NCBI RefSeq assembly: GCF_039839275.1
Contig: NZ_JBDOQP010000002.1
Span: 124,001 to 188,000 of the forward strand
DNA length: 64,000 nucleotides
Direction of reading: 5' to 3'
Source of the DNA: Aerobium sp039839275
Lineage (GTDB): Bacteria; Pseudomonadota; Alphaproteobacteria; Rhizobiales; Rhizobiaceae
Positions 35,636 to 43,636 of the stretch are shown in pieces; within the stretch, counting starts at the first letter, position 1, and the number at the start of each line of letters is the position of its first letter. The notes beneath the pieces were generated by a model, which had not been told where the DNA came from, did no database searches, and saw only the letters and a list, made by a program, of their open reading frames with translations. The position numbers and the translations under genes were made by a program.

Positions 35636-38064
35636 CTAGCGCCGCCCGGCGCAACGGGACGCCGGAGCTGGCCGAAGCCAGCCTGTTCCAGCGACACGAT
35701 GAACTTGTCGGCGATCACATTCCACGAATAAAATTCTTCCACCAACCGTCTTGCTGCCACGACCATCGCATCGACATGCTCTCCGTCATAGCCCTGGAAC
35801 GCGTCAATCGTTCCGGCCAGCCCTTCTTCGCCAACGACGCTGAAATGGGTGTCTGCTTGTGCAAGCAGGCCCCTGGCACCGAACGCCGTGGAAATGACCG
35901 GAATGCCGGCGGCGAAATAGTCGAGCATCTTGAGGTTGGTGCCGGATCCAGAATGCATCGGGTTGAGCGCCACGTCGGCGACGGCGAGCAGTTCGTTCCT
36001 CACATGCGCGGGAACCTGGCCGAGCAGTCGGACATTGTCCGGCGTTTCGCGCTCCCTGAACGGCAGTCCGACGCTGCCGACGACGATGAATTGGGTCGTC
36101 GGCAGGCTGTCGGCAGCCTTGAGAATGTCTTCGACGGCTTCCAGATTCGGCCCGTGCCAACTGCCCATGAACAGCGCGACGGGCTGCTGCTCCAGCCCTG
36201 CCTTGTGCTTGAGTGCGCGCCTGCGCGCCGGGTCGACATAGTCGATTTCATCTAGAGCAACGCCATTGGGCACCTCATGCAGCGAGGCGCGGGTCGGACC
36301 GTAAAGCGACCGCAGCGTGTCGAGGTCGCGTTGCGCGCAGGCGAAGACGTGGCGTGCACTGCGCCACGATTGGCCTTCCACCTTTCGCACGTCTTCCAGC
36401 AGGCGCGCGCCGCCGGCGCTGCCGGACAGCAACGTCGACTTCAGCTCGATCTCGACGTCCTGGGCTTCGTACCACAGTGGCTTGTCCGGTGCGGCGGACC
36501 GTATCTCGTCCAGCAGGTATGGATGACAGGCAACGACGGCCTCGCTCGACAGGGCCGAGATGCTGAGCGCAGTGCCAAAATCCGGCGTCAGGCTAGCCAG
36601 CGCGGGCGATGTGATGTCGCCGATCGGGATATCGCCGACGGTAGCCGCGATCTTCTGCTCGAAAAGCAGATGCCGCGCCGATCTCGGAATGCGCGTTTCG
36701 ACCATGCCGGGCGCGATCTCGCGCTCTCCCTGTCCTTCCGTCGTGCTGGAAAGCGAGACAAGGTCGATGTCCAGGCTAGACGTCAGCGCCTTGTAGAGCT
36801 GGAATACCCTCGCCTGGCCGCCGCCCATAGGCGGCCACACCGGAAACGTCGTCGCAACCGTAAGCTTTGGCTTACGCATTTTGTTGAGGATCGCCGGCGC
36901 AGCTGGACGAAGCAGCCCGTTCACGACGGTTTGCCAGTTCACCGGCTCGACAGATAGCCGCGCGGCTTCTCCCATCGATCTGGCCTCCGAGCGGTGCGCG
37001 CAAAGCCAGTCTAGCTTTTCGCCGATCGCCTCGGGTGTGGCTCGCGTCGTGAACCCCGTCTGCCCCTCGCGAACGAATTCGCATGGTCCGCCGGAATCCA
37101 CGCAGGTGACCACCGGCTTGCCGCTGCGCATCGCTTCGATGGTGATGAGGCCGTAATCCTCGTCATACGGTACGAACGGTACGGCCAACGCATCGGCATA
37201 GAGCCCCGGCATGTCGTCGTCGGGCACGAAGCCGAGGAACCGGATACGCGGATCGTCGCCGGCAAGCGCCTTCAGCCGCCGTTCGTCCGGCCCCATGCCG
37301 GCGATGAGCAGGGGTATGTCGTGGTGGACATGCGCCATCGCCCTGATGACAAGGTCCAGCCGTTTCGGGCCGTCGAGGCGGCTCGAGACGAAGAAATAGT
37401 CGTCGCGGCCACAGCGGTAGTCATCGCGATGCGGCGGCGGATAGAGCACATCGACCGGCACCTGCGGCGGAAAATAGCCGCGCCGGCGCGCAACGGTGCC
37501 CGAGATCGCCGCATAGCTGCGCATCTTGCCTGGCGACAGCGCCGCATCATCGAGGAAATGGATGATCTCGCGGGCCACCGGCCCCGGAAACGCCAGAGCG
37601 TTTTCGGGGAGCCCGGACGAGCGCAGCGCGCGGAAACGGTCGAAGAACTCCGCCAGGTCCGAACGATCGACGACCATCCCCGCGTCACCCTGCTGACGCA
37701 TCCAGCGCAGCAATTGCCGCAGTGGCGCATGCGAAAGCAGATCGTCACCGATGCCGCCGCCGCCATAGGTGTCGTAAAGCCCCCTGAGCCGATGCAGCAT
37801 GTAGCAGATGTGGTTGGGGTGCTCGACCATCCAGCCCGGATACTTGCCCGATATGACGCAGTCGTAGGCGGACAGATCGAGCCGGAAGAAGGTCTCGTAG
37901 GACTCGACAAGGTCGACAAGCGAGCCTTCGGGCGACGGAACCGAGACGATGTCGCAGTCATGCTCCGTCTCGTTGACGAAATGTGATTGCAGCCCCCACC
38001 AGAGGTTTTCCGCGCCGCCGAGCGCGAGGGGGACGGCCAGGGGCGTGACGAGTGCGATCTTCAT
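35632..38064 (-). CDS. Double GT-B glycosyltransferase (two fused domains)
   Basis: An 810-residue protein with two complete family 4-like halves. Residues 1-395 start MKIALVTPLAVPLALGGAENL and have EDYGLITIEAMRSGKPVVTC near residue 308. Residues 396-810 start again with a typical N-terminus (KLTVATTFPVWPPMGGGQAR) and end with a donor-site glycine-rich region. Internal Met396 has no visible ribosome binding site, so a true fusion is preferred. The frame stays open to 38598, but that part overlaps the next gene out of frame. The two halves could add consecutive sugars. Confidence 0.88.
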   Translation of the reverse strand: MKIALVTPLAVPLALGGAENLWWGLQSHFVNETEHDCDIVSVPSPEGSLVDLVESYETFFRLDLSAYDCVISGKYPGWMVEHPNHICYMLHRLRGLYDTYGGGGIGDDLLSHAPLRQLLRWMRQQGDAGMVVDRSDLAEFFDRFRALRSSGLPENALAFPGPVAREIIHFLDDAALSPGKMRSYAAISGTVARRRGYFPPQVPVDVLYPPPHRDDYRCGRDDYFFVSSRLDGPKRLDLVIRAMAHVHHDIPLLIAGMGPDERRLKALAGDDPRIRFLGFVPDDDMPGLYADALAVPFVPYDEDYGLITIEAMRSGKPVVTCVDSGGPCEFVREGQTGFTTRATPEAIGEKLDWLCAHRSEARSMGEAARLSVEPVNWQTVVNGLLRPAAPAILNKMRKPKLTVATTFPVWPPMGGGQARVFQLYKALTSSLDIDLVSLSSTTEGQGEREIAPGMVETRIPRSARHLLFEQKIAATVGDIPIGDITSPALASLTPDFGTALSISALSSEAVVACHPYLLDEIRSAAPDKPLWYEAQDVEIELKSTLLSGSAGGARLLEDVRKVEGQSWRSARHVFACAQRDLDTLRSLYGPTRASLHEVPNGVALDEIDYVDPARRRALKHKAGLEQQPVALFMGSWHGPNLEAVEDILKAADSLPTTQFIVVGSVGLPFRERETPDNVRLLGQVPAHVRNELLAVADVALNPMHSGSGTNLKMLDYFAAGIPVISTAFGARGLLAQADTHFSVVGEEGLAGTIDAFQGYDGEHVDAMVVAARRLVEEFYSWNVIADKFIVSLEQAGFGQLRRPVAPGGAR

Positions 38065-39104
38065 GCGCCCTCCGCCAGCAGCGCGGAAACTACATGGTCC
38101 CAGCCGATGCCCATCGTATCGTAGCGGGCGCGCCCGGCCCGGCCGAGTTCGGCGGCCCTTGCCGGGTCTGCGGCGAGGTCTTCCAGCGCTGCGGCGACGG
38201 CTTGCGCTTCGGGCGCGCAGACGATGCCGGTCTCGCCGTCGATGACGAACTCCAGCGGTCCGCCCGAATCGGTGCAGGTGACGACCGGCTTTTGCGAAAG
38301 CATCGCCTCCAGCGTCACATAGCCGTAGTCCTCGTCCAGCGGCCCGAAGAACACACCGAGCGCGTTTGCGTAGAGCTCGATCATCTCCGCGCGGGAGATT
38401 TCGCCGAGGAAGCGGACGCGATCCCTGATGCCGAGCTCTCCCGCCAGCCGTTCCAGTTGCGGCTGCATGCTGCCGGCCCCGGCGAAAATCGCCTGTACCG
38501 GCGTCCGGCATGCCGCGATGGCGCGCAGCAGCAGGTCCTGCCGCTTCAGTGCCTCCAGCCGGCTCGGCGCGAAGATGTAGGGCAGCGCCCGCGCGCAATG
38601 AAAGGCGTGCTCGTCGGCAGGCGGATGGTAGAGCGGCGTCGAGGCGATGCCGTTGAAGTCGTTCAGGCGCTGCGAGACCCGGGCGGCGATCGTATAGACC
38701 GGCACGTCGCCGAGGCCCGCATTGTCGGCCGCGATGATGCGATCGCGCAGCGCATCGGTGTCAGCGCGGCCCTTCTGCCAGCCATAGCGCCCGCCATAGA
38801 GGTCGTAGGCGGAGCGATGCTGGTGCAGCAGCCACACCGACTTCTTAGGATGATCGATGAGATAGGCCGGGAATTTCAGGCAGATCAGCCGGTCGATCTG
38901 GCCGCCGCCATAGCGCGAGAAGTCGAGCGCCGCCGCCCTGTCCATCGTCTCGCCGGCGGCTGCCGGCGGGTCGAAGAAGAACGGCAGTCGGATGAGGTGC
39001 AGGCTGTGGCCGGCGGCGCGCACCGCTTCTGCCAGCCCGTCGGCGAGAAACTCGGCGCCGCCACGGATTCCGGGCGTGTAGACGGTGGCGATGCCGACCC
39101 GCAT
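38061..39104 (-). CDS. Family 4 glycosyltransferase
   Basis: A 347-residue GT-B enzyme beginning MRVGIATVYTPGIRGGAEFL. The donor motif EDYGYVTLEAMLSQKPVVTC is close to that of the N-terminal half of the adjacent fused enzyme, so the two are probably tandem paralogues. It overlaps that gene by 4 nt and starts within the stop codon of the upstream methyltransferase gene (TGATG), which indicates one operon of four genes from 40588 to 34526. Confidence 0.9.
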   Translation of the reverse strand: MRVGIATVYTPGIRGGAEFLADGLAEAVRAAGHSLHLIRLPFFFDPPAAAGETMDRAAALDFSRYGGGQIDRLICLKFPAYLIDHPKKSVWLLHQHRSAYDLYGGRYGWQKGRADTDALRDRIIAADNAGLGDVPVYTIAARVSQRLNDFNGIASTPLYHPPADEHAFHCARALPYIFAPSRLEALKRQDLLLRAIAACRTPVQAIFAGAGSMQPQLERLAGELGIRDRVRFLGEISRAEMIELYANALGVFFGPLDEDYGYVTLEAMLSQKPVVTCTDSGGPLEFVIDGETGIVCAPEAQAVAAALEDLAADPARAAELGRAGRARYDTMGIGWDHVVSALLAEGA

Positions 39105-40588
39105 CAGGCGGGCCCGTGCTTTCGCGCGAACAGCGCATAGTCCGGCGGCTGGCGGAACCAGTCGTTGATCTCTGCCGGCGCGAAGCCGCTTTCCGGCCGG
39201 TCGAGCAGGCAGTCGTCGGGCGTGCGGATGATGCGCGCCTCGCCATAGCCCCGCGCCTCGGCGAGGAAGCGCAGCAGGTCCGGCGGCAGCGGCTTCATGT
39301 GGGTGGGGTCGTAGTTGAAGGTGCAGGCGCCGACGACGAGGTTTTCGGGGTTTGGCGTCTCGAACAGCACCGCGCCGCCCGGCGCCAGCACGCGCAGCGC
39401 CTCGTCGAACAGCGCCACCAGCGCGCGGAACGGCAGGTGCTCGACGACGTGGAAGGCGGTGATGGCGGCCAGCGACCCGTCCGGCAACGTGCGCAGATGG
39501 GCGATGGCGTCGCCCTCGGTGACATCGAGCCCCTGGCCCCGCGCCTGCTCGGCCATGGCGACATTCGTGTCGATGCCGCGCGCGTCGATGTTGCCCGCTT
39601 TCAGCAGCGCCAGCCACTCGCCACGGCCGCAGCCGACGTCGAGCACCGTGCCGCCGGCGGCGACCGGCTCGATCAGCCGCATCATGTCGAGATAGCGCGC
39701 CTGGCGCTCGCCGATCTCGGCGGTGGAGCCGCGGAAGCGGTTTTCGAAGGCGACGTAGAGCGCGTCGAGATTGTGGTCGTCGAGCGCTGCGAGCGCGTTG
39801 GCCCCCTCTCCGCCGATATCCCCGGCGCGGTCGACGAGGGCTGCCAGCCGCATCGTCTGGTCGGCGACCATGCGGCGCGCGGCGGCGAGTTCGACGGCGG
39901 CGTTTTCCAGCCCGTCGAGGCCGCGCCGCGCCGTCGCCAGCCCTTCATGGGCGAGCGCGTCGGTGCGCGCCAGCTCGTTCTCGACCAGCACGAAGGAGCG
40001 CCGCGCGCCGGTCAGCGAAGCGTTGATGTCGCGCATCAGTGCGGCGCGCTGGGCGCGGCTGCGCTTGTCGGCGGCTGCGATGCGGCGGTGCAGGCGACCG
40101 ATCTCGCGCGAACGCCGCGCCGTGCGCAACAGCGGGCCGAAGACGCGGCCGACCAGCGGCGCGCGCGCCAGGCGCTCGAGGTACCAGGCGCGTTTCAGCC
40201 CCGGTATCTGCAGCCCGCGCGCCTCGCCCTCGGCCGAAAAGCGCAGCGAACAGAGGATGCCGACCACCGAAACGTGGCCCTCGCGCAGGGCGGGCAGGAA
40301 ATGCGCCAGCCCCGAATCGTCGACCGCGCGGCCAAGCACCACGGCATAGGCGAGGCGCACAAGGTCTTCCTCGTCGAGCGCCTCAAAATCCTCGATGCGC
40401 CACGTGTCGCGCTCCAGAACCGCGCCATCCTCGTCGAAGTCGAGCAGCGGCACGTGGGCGCGCCCGCGCTGCCCGCCACCGGCGATTTCGCCGGCGTGTT
40501 CCTCGACCGGCGGCAGCTCGGCGCGCACCAGCGCGAGGATGGCGTCGATGTCGAGCGCGGGCGTGGTCTGGCTGGTCTGGTCGGGCAT
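39104..40588 (-). CDS. DUF4214-like / SAM methyltransferase fusion protein
   Basis: A 494-residue protein. Residues about 73-125 (LVRLAYAVVLGRAVDDSGLAHFL and on) match the DUF4214 pattern. A helical, likely coiled-coil segment covers about 150-270, and a class I methyltransferase follows with VLDVGCGRGEW at about residue 314 and the FHVVEHLPF post-I motif. It heads the minus-strand glycan operon. Methylation of the O-antigen end, with the helical part setting chain length as in WbdD, is a reasonable inference. No signal peptide: it is cytoplasmic, unlike the other DUF4214 proteins here. Confidence 0.85.
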   Translation of the reverse strand: MPDQTSQTTPALDIDAILALVRAELPPVEEHAGEIAGGGQRGRAHVPLLDFDEDGAVLERDTWRIEDFEALDEEDLVRLAYAVVLGRAVDDSGLAHFLPALREGHVSVVGILCSLRFSAEGEARGLQIPGLKRAWYLERLARAPLVGRVFGPLLRTARRSREIGRLHRRIAAADKRSRAQRAALMRDINASLTGARRSFVLVENELARTDALAHEGLATARRGLDGLENAAVELAAARRMVADQTMRLAALVDRAGDIGGEGANALAALDDHNLDALYVAFENRFRGSTAEIGERQARYLDMMRLIEPVAAGGTVLDVGCGRGEWLALLKAGNIDARGIDTNVAMAEQARGQGLDVTEGDAIAHLRTLPDGSLAAITAFHVVEHLPFRALVALFDEALRVLAPGGAVLFETPNPENLVVGACTFNYDPTHMKPLPPDLLRFLAEARGYGEARIIRTPDDCLLDRPESGFAPAEINDWFRQPPDYALFARKHGPA

Positions 40589-41013
40589 GGGCTGTCGTCA
40601 AATCCGCTCGGGCGGACCGCCGATGCGCCATGAAAAAAGCGCGGCGATCCGAAAATGGGTCGGCGCGCTTCTTACAGCATGAATGCGTTGGAAGGGAGTC
40701 GCTTTGCGACCTCGGGCACAGACGCGGATCGTCTGTTCCTCGCCGGCCCGCTTTCCGGCCAGGGCGGCACTCGACGTTGCCCCCCTCTGTCCCGCCGGAC
40801 ATCTCCCCCACATGGGGGGGGGGGTCGGATCGCCGCATTGTTCTCGCCAATTCACAAAGGTGCAGAACGGGCACAAACCATGATGAAGGCTGATCTCCCT
40901 CATCGTGGGGGAGATGTCCGGCAGGACAGAGGGGGCGCGAAGGCGCGCTGTCCTCACCGGAAACCGGCGTGCGGCGAAACCCAAGAGAAAGATGACGCCG
41001 CCCCGCCCGAACC
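40589..41013. other. 425-nt intergenic region with an inverted-repeat element
   Basis: No gene is visible between the divergent-side end of the methyltransferase gene and the stop of the XRE regulator. The region holds an imperfect inverted repeat (separate entry) and an 11-nt G homopolymer at 40814-40824. Promoters of the minus-strand glycan operon should also lie in its left part. Confidence 0.6.
40779..40938. repeat. Intergenic palindromic element, arms about 35 nt
   Basis: The arm at 40779-40813 is nearly the reverse complement of 40904-40938, sharing the core CCTCTGTCC-GCCGGACATCTCCCCCA. Similarity appears to extend weakly outwards on both sides. This resembles the REP/MITE-like intergenic repeats common in rhizobial genomes. 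It lies at the left border of the coat-protein block. A second element of a different sequence lies at the right border. Confidence 0.6.
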
Positions 41014-41394
41014 CTATTTCCGGTCGAGCAGGCTTTCCAGCCGCGCGATGCGTTCTTCGAGGTCGTTGGCGGGCGTGCCGGCGGGGGCGGCCTTTTCGGC
41101 GGCGAAGATGAGATCGTAGTTGAGCGGATCGTAGAAGCGCATCAGCTCGATGGCGAAGTCGCGCACCGGCACGTTGAGCGCTTCGGCCCAGGCTTTCGTC
41201 TGCGCCGGCGGCACGCGGCCACGGCCCGATTCGATCTGCGAGATGAAGGTGTAATATTCGAGGTTGACGACGCGCGCGAGTTCGCGCTGCGAATAGCCGG
41301 CCTTCTCGCGCAGGCTGCGCAGCCAGCGGCCGGCCTCCTGGCGAAGCCTCTGGACATCGTCCTGCTCAAGTCCCTGCTGCGGATGCGTGTACAT
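41014..41394 (-). CDS. XRE-family helix-turn-helix regulator
   Basis: A 126-residue protein with an XRE/Cro-type DNA-binding domain at about residues 15-70 (LRSLREKAGYSQRELARVV as first helices, then the recognition helix YTFISQIESGRGRVP) and a short C-terminal helix that may form a dimer contact. The start at 41394 is chosen because upstream codons look non-coding. It resembles the small rhizobial PhrR/PraR regulators, some of which repress surface-protein and biofilm genes, but I cannot confirm orthology. The neighbouring divergent gene encodes a secreted DUF4214 protein. Confidence 0.85.
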   Translation of the reverse strand: MYTHPQQGLEQDDVQRLRQEAGRWLRSLREKAGYSQRELARVVNLEYYTFISQIESGRGRVPPAQTKAWAEALNVPVRDFAIELMRFYDPLNYDLIFAAEKAAPAGTPANDLEERIARLESLLDRK

Positions 41395-41608
41395 TTCTTT
41401 TTCTACCCCGACGCCCTTTCCGGATCGCCCCTTCGCCCCATGTGCCAATCCCGCTACCCCGGAACCGGCCGTCACTCAGCGTCGAGCCGACAAGTTGTTA
41501 CTGTACATACACGAGGGAATCACCCCTGTCCAGCGAATCGGACCAGGTGACGGCTTCGTGAACCCCGCGGAAAGCCTGGAAACCCGGCTCCGGGCGGGAA
41601 AAGGCGGT

Positions 41609-41637
41609 TTGACGCTAGGGTAAAAAGCCGCTATACG
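41609..41637 (+). promoter_or_regulatory. Candidate sigma-70 promoter P1 of the first coat-protein gene
   Basis: TTGACG and TATACG are separated by exactly 17 nt. The start codon is 127 nt downstream of the -10 box. The match is strong for an alphaproteobacterial promoter. Confidence 0.5.
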
Positions 41638-41690
41638 GCGCCCCATGAGGTCGCAGTTCGTCAGACAAACCAATTTTGAACAGTATCCGG

Positions 41691-41719
41691 TTGACTCCTG
41701 TCTACTGGACGTTTAGAAG
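41691..41719 (+). promoter_or_regulatory. Candidate sigma-70 promoter P2 of the first coat-protein gene
   Basis: TTGACT and TAGAAG are separated by exactly 17 nt. A start near 41726 would give a leader of about 38 nt that includes an AAGAGGA ribosome binding site. With P1 it forms a tandem pair, which fits a highly expressed protein. Confidence 0.5.
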
Positions 41720-41763
41720 TCCGGTCGACCTCGTGTCACCAATAACCTTAAGAGGAACACCAC

Positions 41764-43449
41764 ATGGCTACCATCCAGGGCGTATACATTGCTCTCTTCG
41801 GCCGTCCGGCCGACCCGCTTGGCCTCGCATTCTTCGCTGAAGCCACCAATGACGGTGCCGACCTGACCGCCATCGGCGATCTGTCCGCTTCGGCTGAATA
41901 CCAGGACCGCTTCGCGGGCATGAGCAACACCCAGATCGTCAACTCGATCTACCAGTCGCTGTTCAACCGCGATGCCGACCTCGCCGGCCTGACGTTCTTC
42001 ACGGCGGCCCTCGCTGCCGGCGACCTGGACATCAACACCATCGCCATCAACATCTATGACGGCGCCCAGGGCTCAGACGCGGAAATCCTTGCCAACAAGG
42101 AAGCTGCCGCCAACGCCTTCACTACGGCTCTCGACACGGGCGAAGAGGTTCTTGCCTATGAAGGCAATGCTGCTGCCCAGGCTGGTCGCGACTTCCTGAC
42201 GCCGATCACTGAAGACGAAGCAACCATTCCTGACGAGGACGCTGTTGACGCAGCGATTGCCGCTATCGTAGGCGGCGGCACGCCTGGCACAACCTTCACC
42301 CTCACCACCGATATTGGCGAGAACCTCGTCGGTACTGCTGACGACGATACCTTCAACGCTATCATTGGCACCGATGCTACGCTGAATACCTTCGACGAAG
42401 TCGATGGTGCTGGTGGCGATGATACTGCAAACATCATTGCGGACGTTGCGGTAACTGCTGCACAGCTTGATCAGTTCACCAACGTTGAAAATGCTATGAT
42501 TGCCCAGTCTTTGGCCGGTGGTCAGACGGCAATTGATGTGTCCGGCGTTGGCTTCACGAACATCACGTTCGGCGGCACGACTGGTCTTGCAAACGGTGCT
42601 GCTGTCACGGTTGCCCAGGGTCAGACGATCAATGCTAGCCTCGACGCTGCAGGCGCTTTGGCAGTCACGGGTGCAGCCGGTGTGACGGAATTGACGGCGA
42701 ACGGTGTCGGCACGACTGTGAATGCATTCACGTTTGCTGAGACCGATGCATCGGTCACGACGGTGAATGCAGGCGGTTCCACCGCTGCTGCGGTTACCGT
42801 TACCGGTACGGCAACCACTGAGACCGCCAACATCAGCTTTGAAGATGATGTTGCGCTCACTTTGGTTGGCGCGGCGATCGAGACGCTCGATATGTCGGGT
42901 TCGACTGGCGACATCACTGTTACGCTTCTTGCAAACCTCACTTCCGTCGTTGGCGGCGCTGGTATCGATTCGGTGACTGATATCACCGGTGCGGCTGAGC
43001 TTTCGGTCGACCTCGGAGCGGGCAGCGACGTGTTCACTATCAACAACGGTGATGGCACCGGTCTGACCAGCATTACGTTGGGCGCCGGTAACGACCTCGT
43101 CGATGTGAATGTGCTTGCAAATATCGCCACCGCGACAGAAGCCGACTTCGCCGAAGCGCTCATCAGCATCACGGATTTCAACGTCAGCGAAGACAAGATC
43201 GACGTCAGTGGCGTTGGCACGGTCGTAGCAGACAATCTTGTTCAGGGTTCGATCAATGCAGCGGCGACGCTGTATGATGCTCTTGAGATTGCCGGCGCCG
43301 GCGCTGCTGGGGATGTTGTTTTCGAGTATGCCGGCAACACCTACGTCTATGCTAACGACGGTGACGCTGTGGTTGAAGTAGGCGAAGGCCTGCTCGAACT
43401 GACCGGCATCGCGGTTGCTGATCTGACTGCTGCGAACTTCACTGCTTAA
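41764..43449 (+). CDS. Secreted DUF4214/RTX coat protein, S-layer-like (paralogue 1)
   Basis: A 561-residue protein with no signal peptide and no Cys or Trp. Residues 1-125 form a DUF4214 module (IQGVYIALFGRPADPLGLAFF, then SIYQSLFNRDADLAGLTFF). The rest is an Ala/Thr/Val/Asp-rich beta region with RTX-like nonapeptides such as LGAGSDVFT and LGAGNDLVD near residues 418-445. Very few Lys/Arg and a low pI are typical of S-layer proteins. A strong RBS and tandem promoters precede it. Codons in the C-terminal part end in A/T more often than in the neighbours. Type I secretion by the 52.6 kb exporter is inferred. Confidence 0.85.
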   Translation: MATIQGVYIALFGRPADPLGLAFFAEATNDGADLTAIGDLSASAEYQDRFAGMSNTQIVNSIYQSLFNRDADLAGLTFFTAALAAGDLDINTIAINIYDGAQGSDAEILANKEAAANAFTTALDTGEEVLAYEGNAAAQAGRDFLTPITEDEATIPDEDAVDAAIAAIVGGGTPGTTFTLTTDIGENLVGTADDDTFNAIIGTDATLNTFDEVDGAGGDDTANIIADVAVTAAQLDQFTNVENAMIAQSLAGGQTAIDVSGVGFTNITFGGTTGLANGAAVTVAQGQTINASLDAAGALAVTGAAGVTELTANGVGTTVNAFTFAETDASVTTVNAGGSTAAAVTVTGTATTETANISFEDDVALTLVGAAIETLDMSGSTGDITVTLLANLTSVVGGAGIDSVTDITGAAELSVDLGAGSDVFTINNGDGTGLTSITLGAGNDLVDVNVLANIATATEADFAEALISITDFNVSEDKIDVSGVGTVVADNLVQGSINAAATLYDALEIAGAGAAGDVVFEYAGNTYVYANDGDAVVEVGEGLLELTGIAVADLTAANFTA

Positions 43450-43471
43450 TCTACTCATCGGTAGATCACGG

Positions 43472-43499
43472 AAAGGCCGGCGCTTGCGCCGGCCTTTTT
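43472..43499 (+). terminator. Intrinsic terminator of coat-protein gene 1
   Basis: An 11-bp perfect stem (AAAGGCCGGCG with its complement) closed by a CTTG loop and running into TTTTT, 22 nt after the stop codon. This is a strong Rho-independent terminator. Confidence 0.85.
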
Positions 43500-43573
43500 G
43501 CTTGTGGGGCTTGGGCCGGGCGATGCCGTTACCCTCGCACCAACCCCTTCCCCTCGCCTGACGCCAACCGCCA

Positions 43574-43607
43574 AGAAAACAGGGCGCCCGGTTTCCCGGA
43601 CGCCCTG
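43574..43607 (-). terminator. Intrinsic terminator of coat-protein gene 2
   Basis: On the minus strand a GC stem with one internal mismatch (CAGGGCG-CCGG paired with CCGG-CGCCCTG, GAAA loop) is followed by TTTTCTT. It lies 29 nt beyond the stop of the minus-strand gene. Confidence 0.75.
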
Positions 43608-43636
43608 CTGATGACGGTTGGTTTTTGTTCAGGTTC

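Larger units (their letters stand above)
41395..41763. other. 369-nt divergent intergenic region
   Basis: The region separates the XRE regulator gene and the first secreted DUF4214 gene. It has no coding ORF that I can support. It contains two good sigma-70-like promoters reading rightwards (separate entries) and would be the natural place for operators of the regulator. Confidence 0.6.

Noticed and set aside
38065..38598. N-terminal extension of the fused glycosyltransferase
   Set aside because: It overlaps the neighbouring glycosyltransferase gene out of frame and reads as an Arg/Gly/Ala-rich non-protein sequence. The same applies to the extensions 39105-39617 and 50440-50733.
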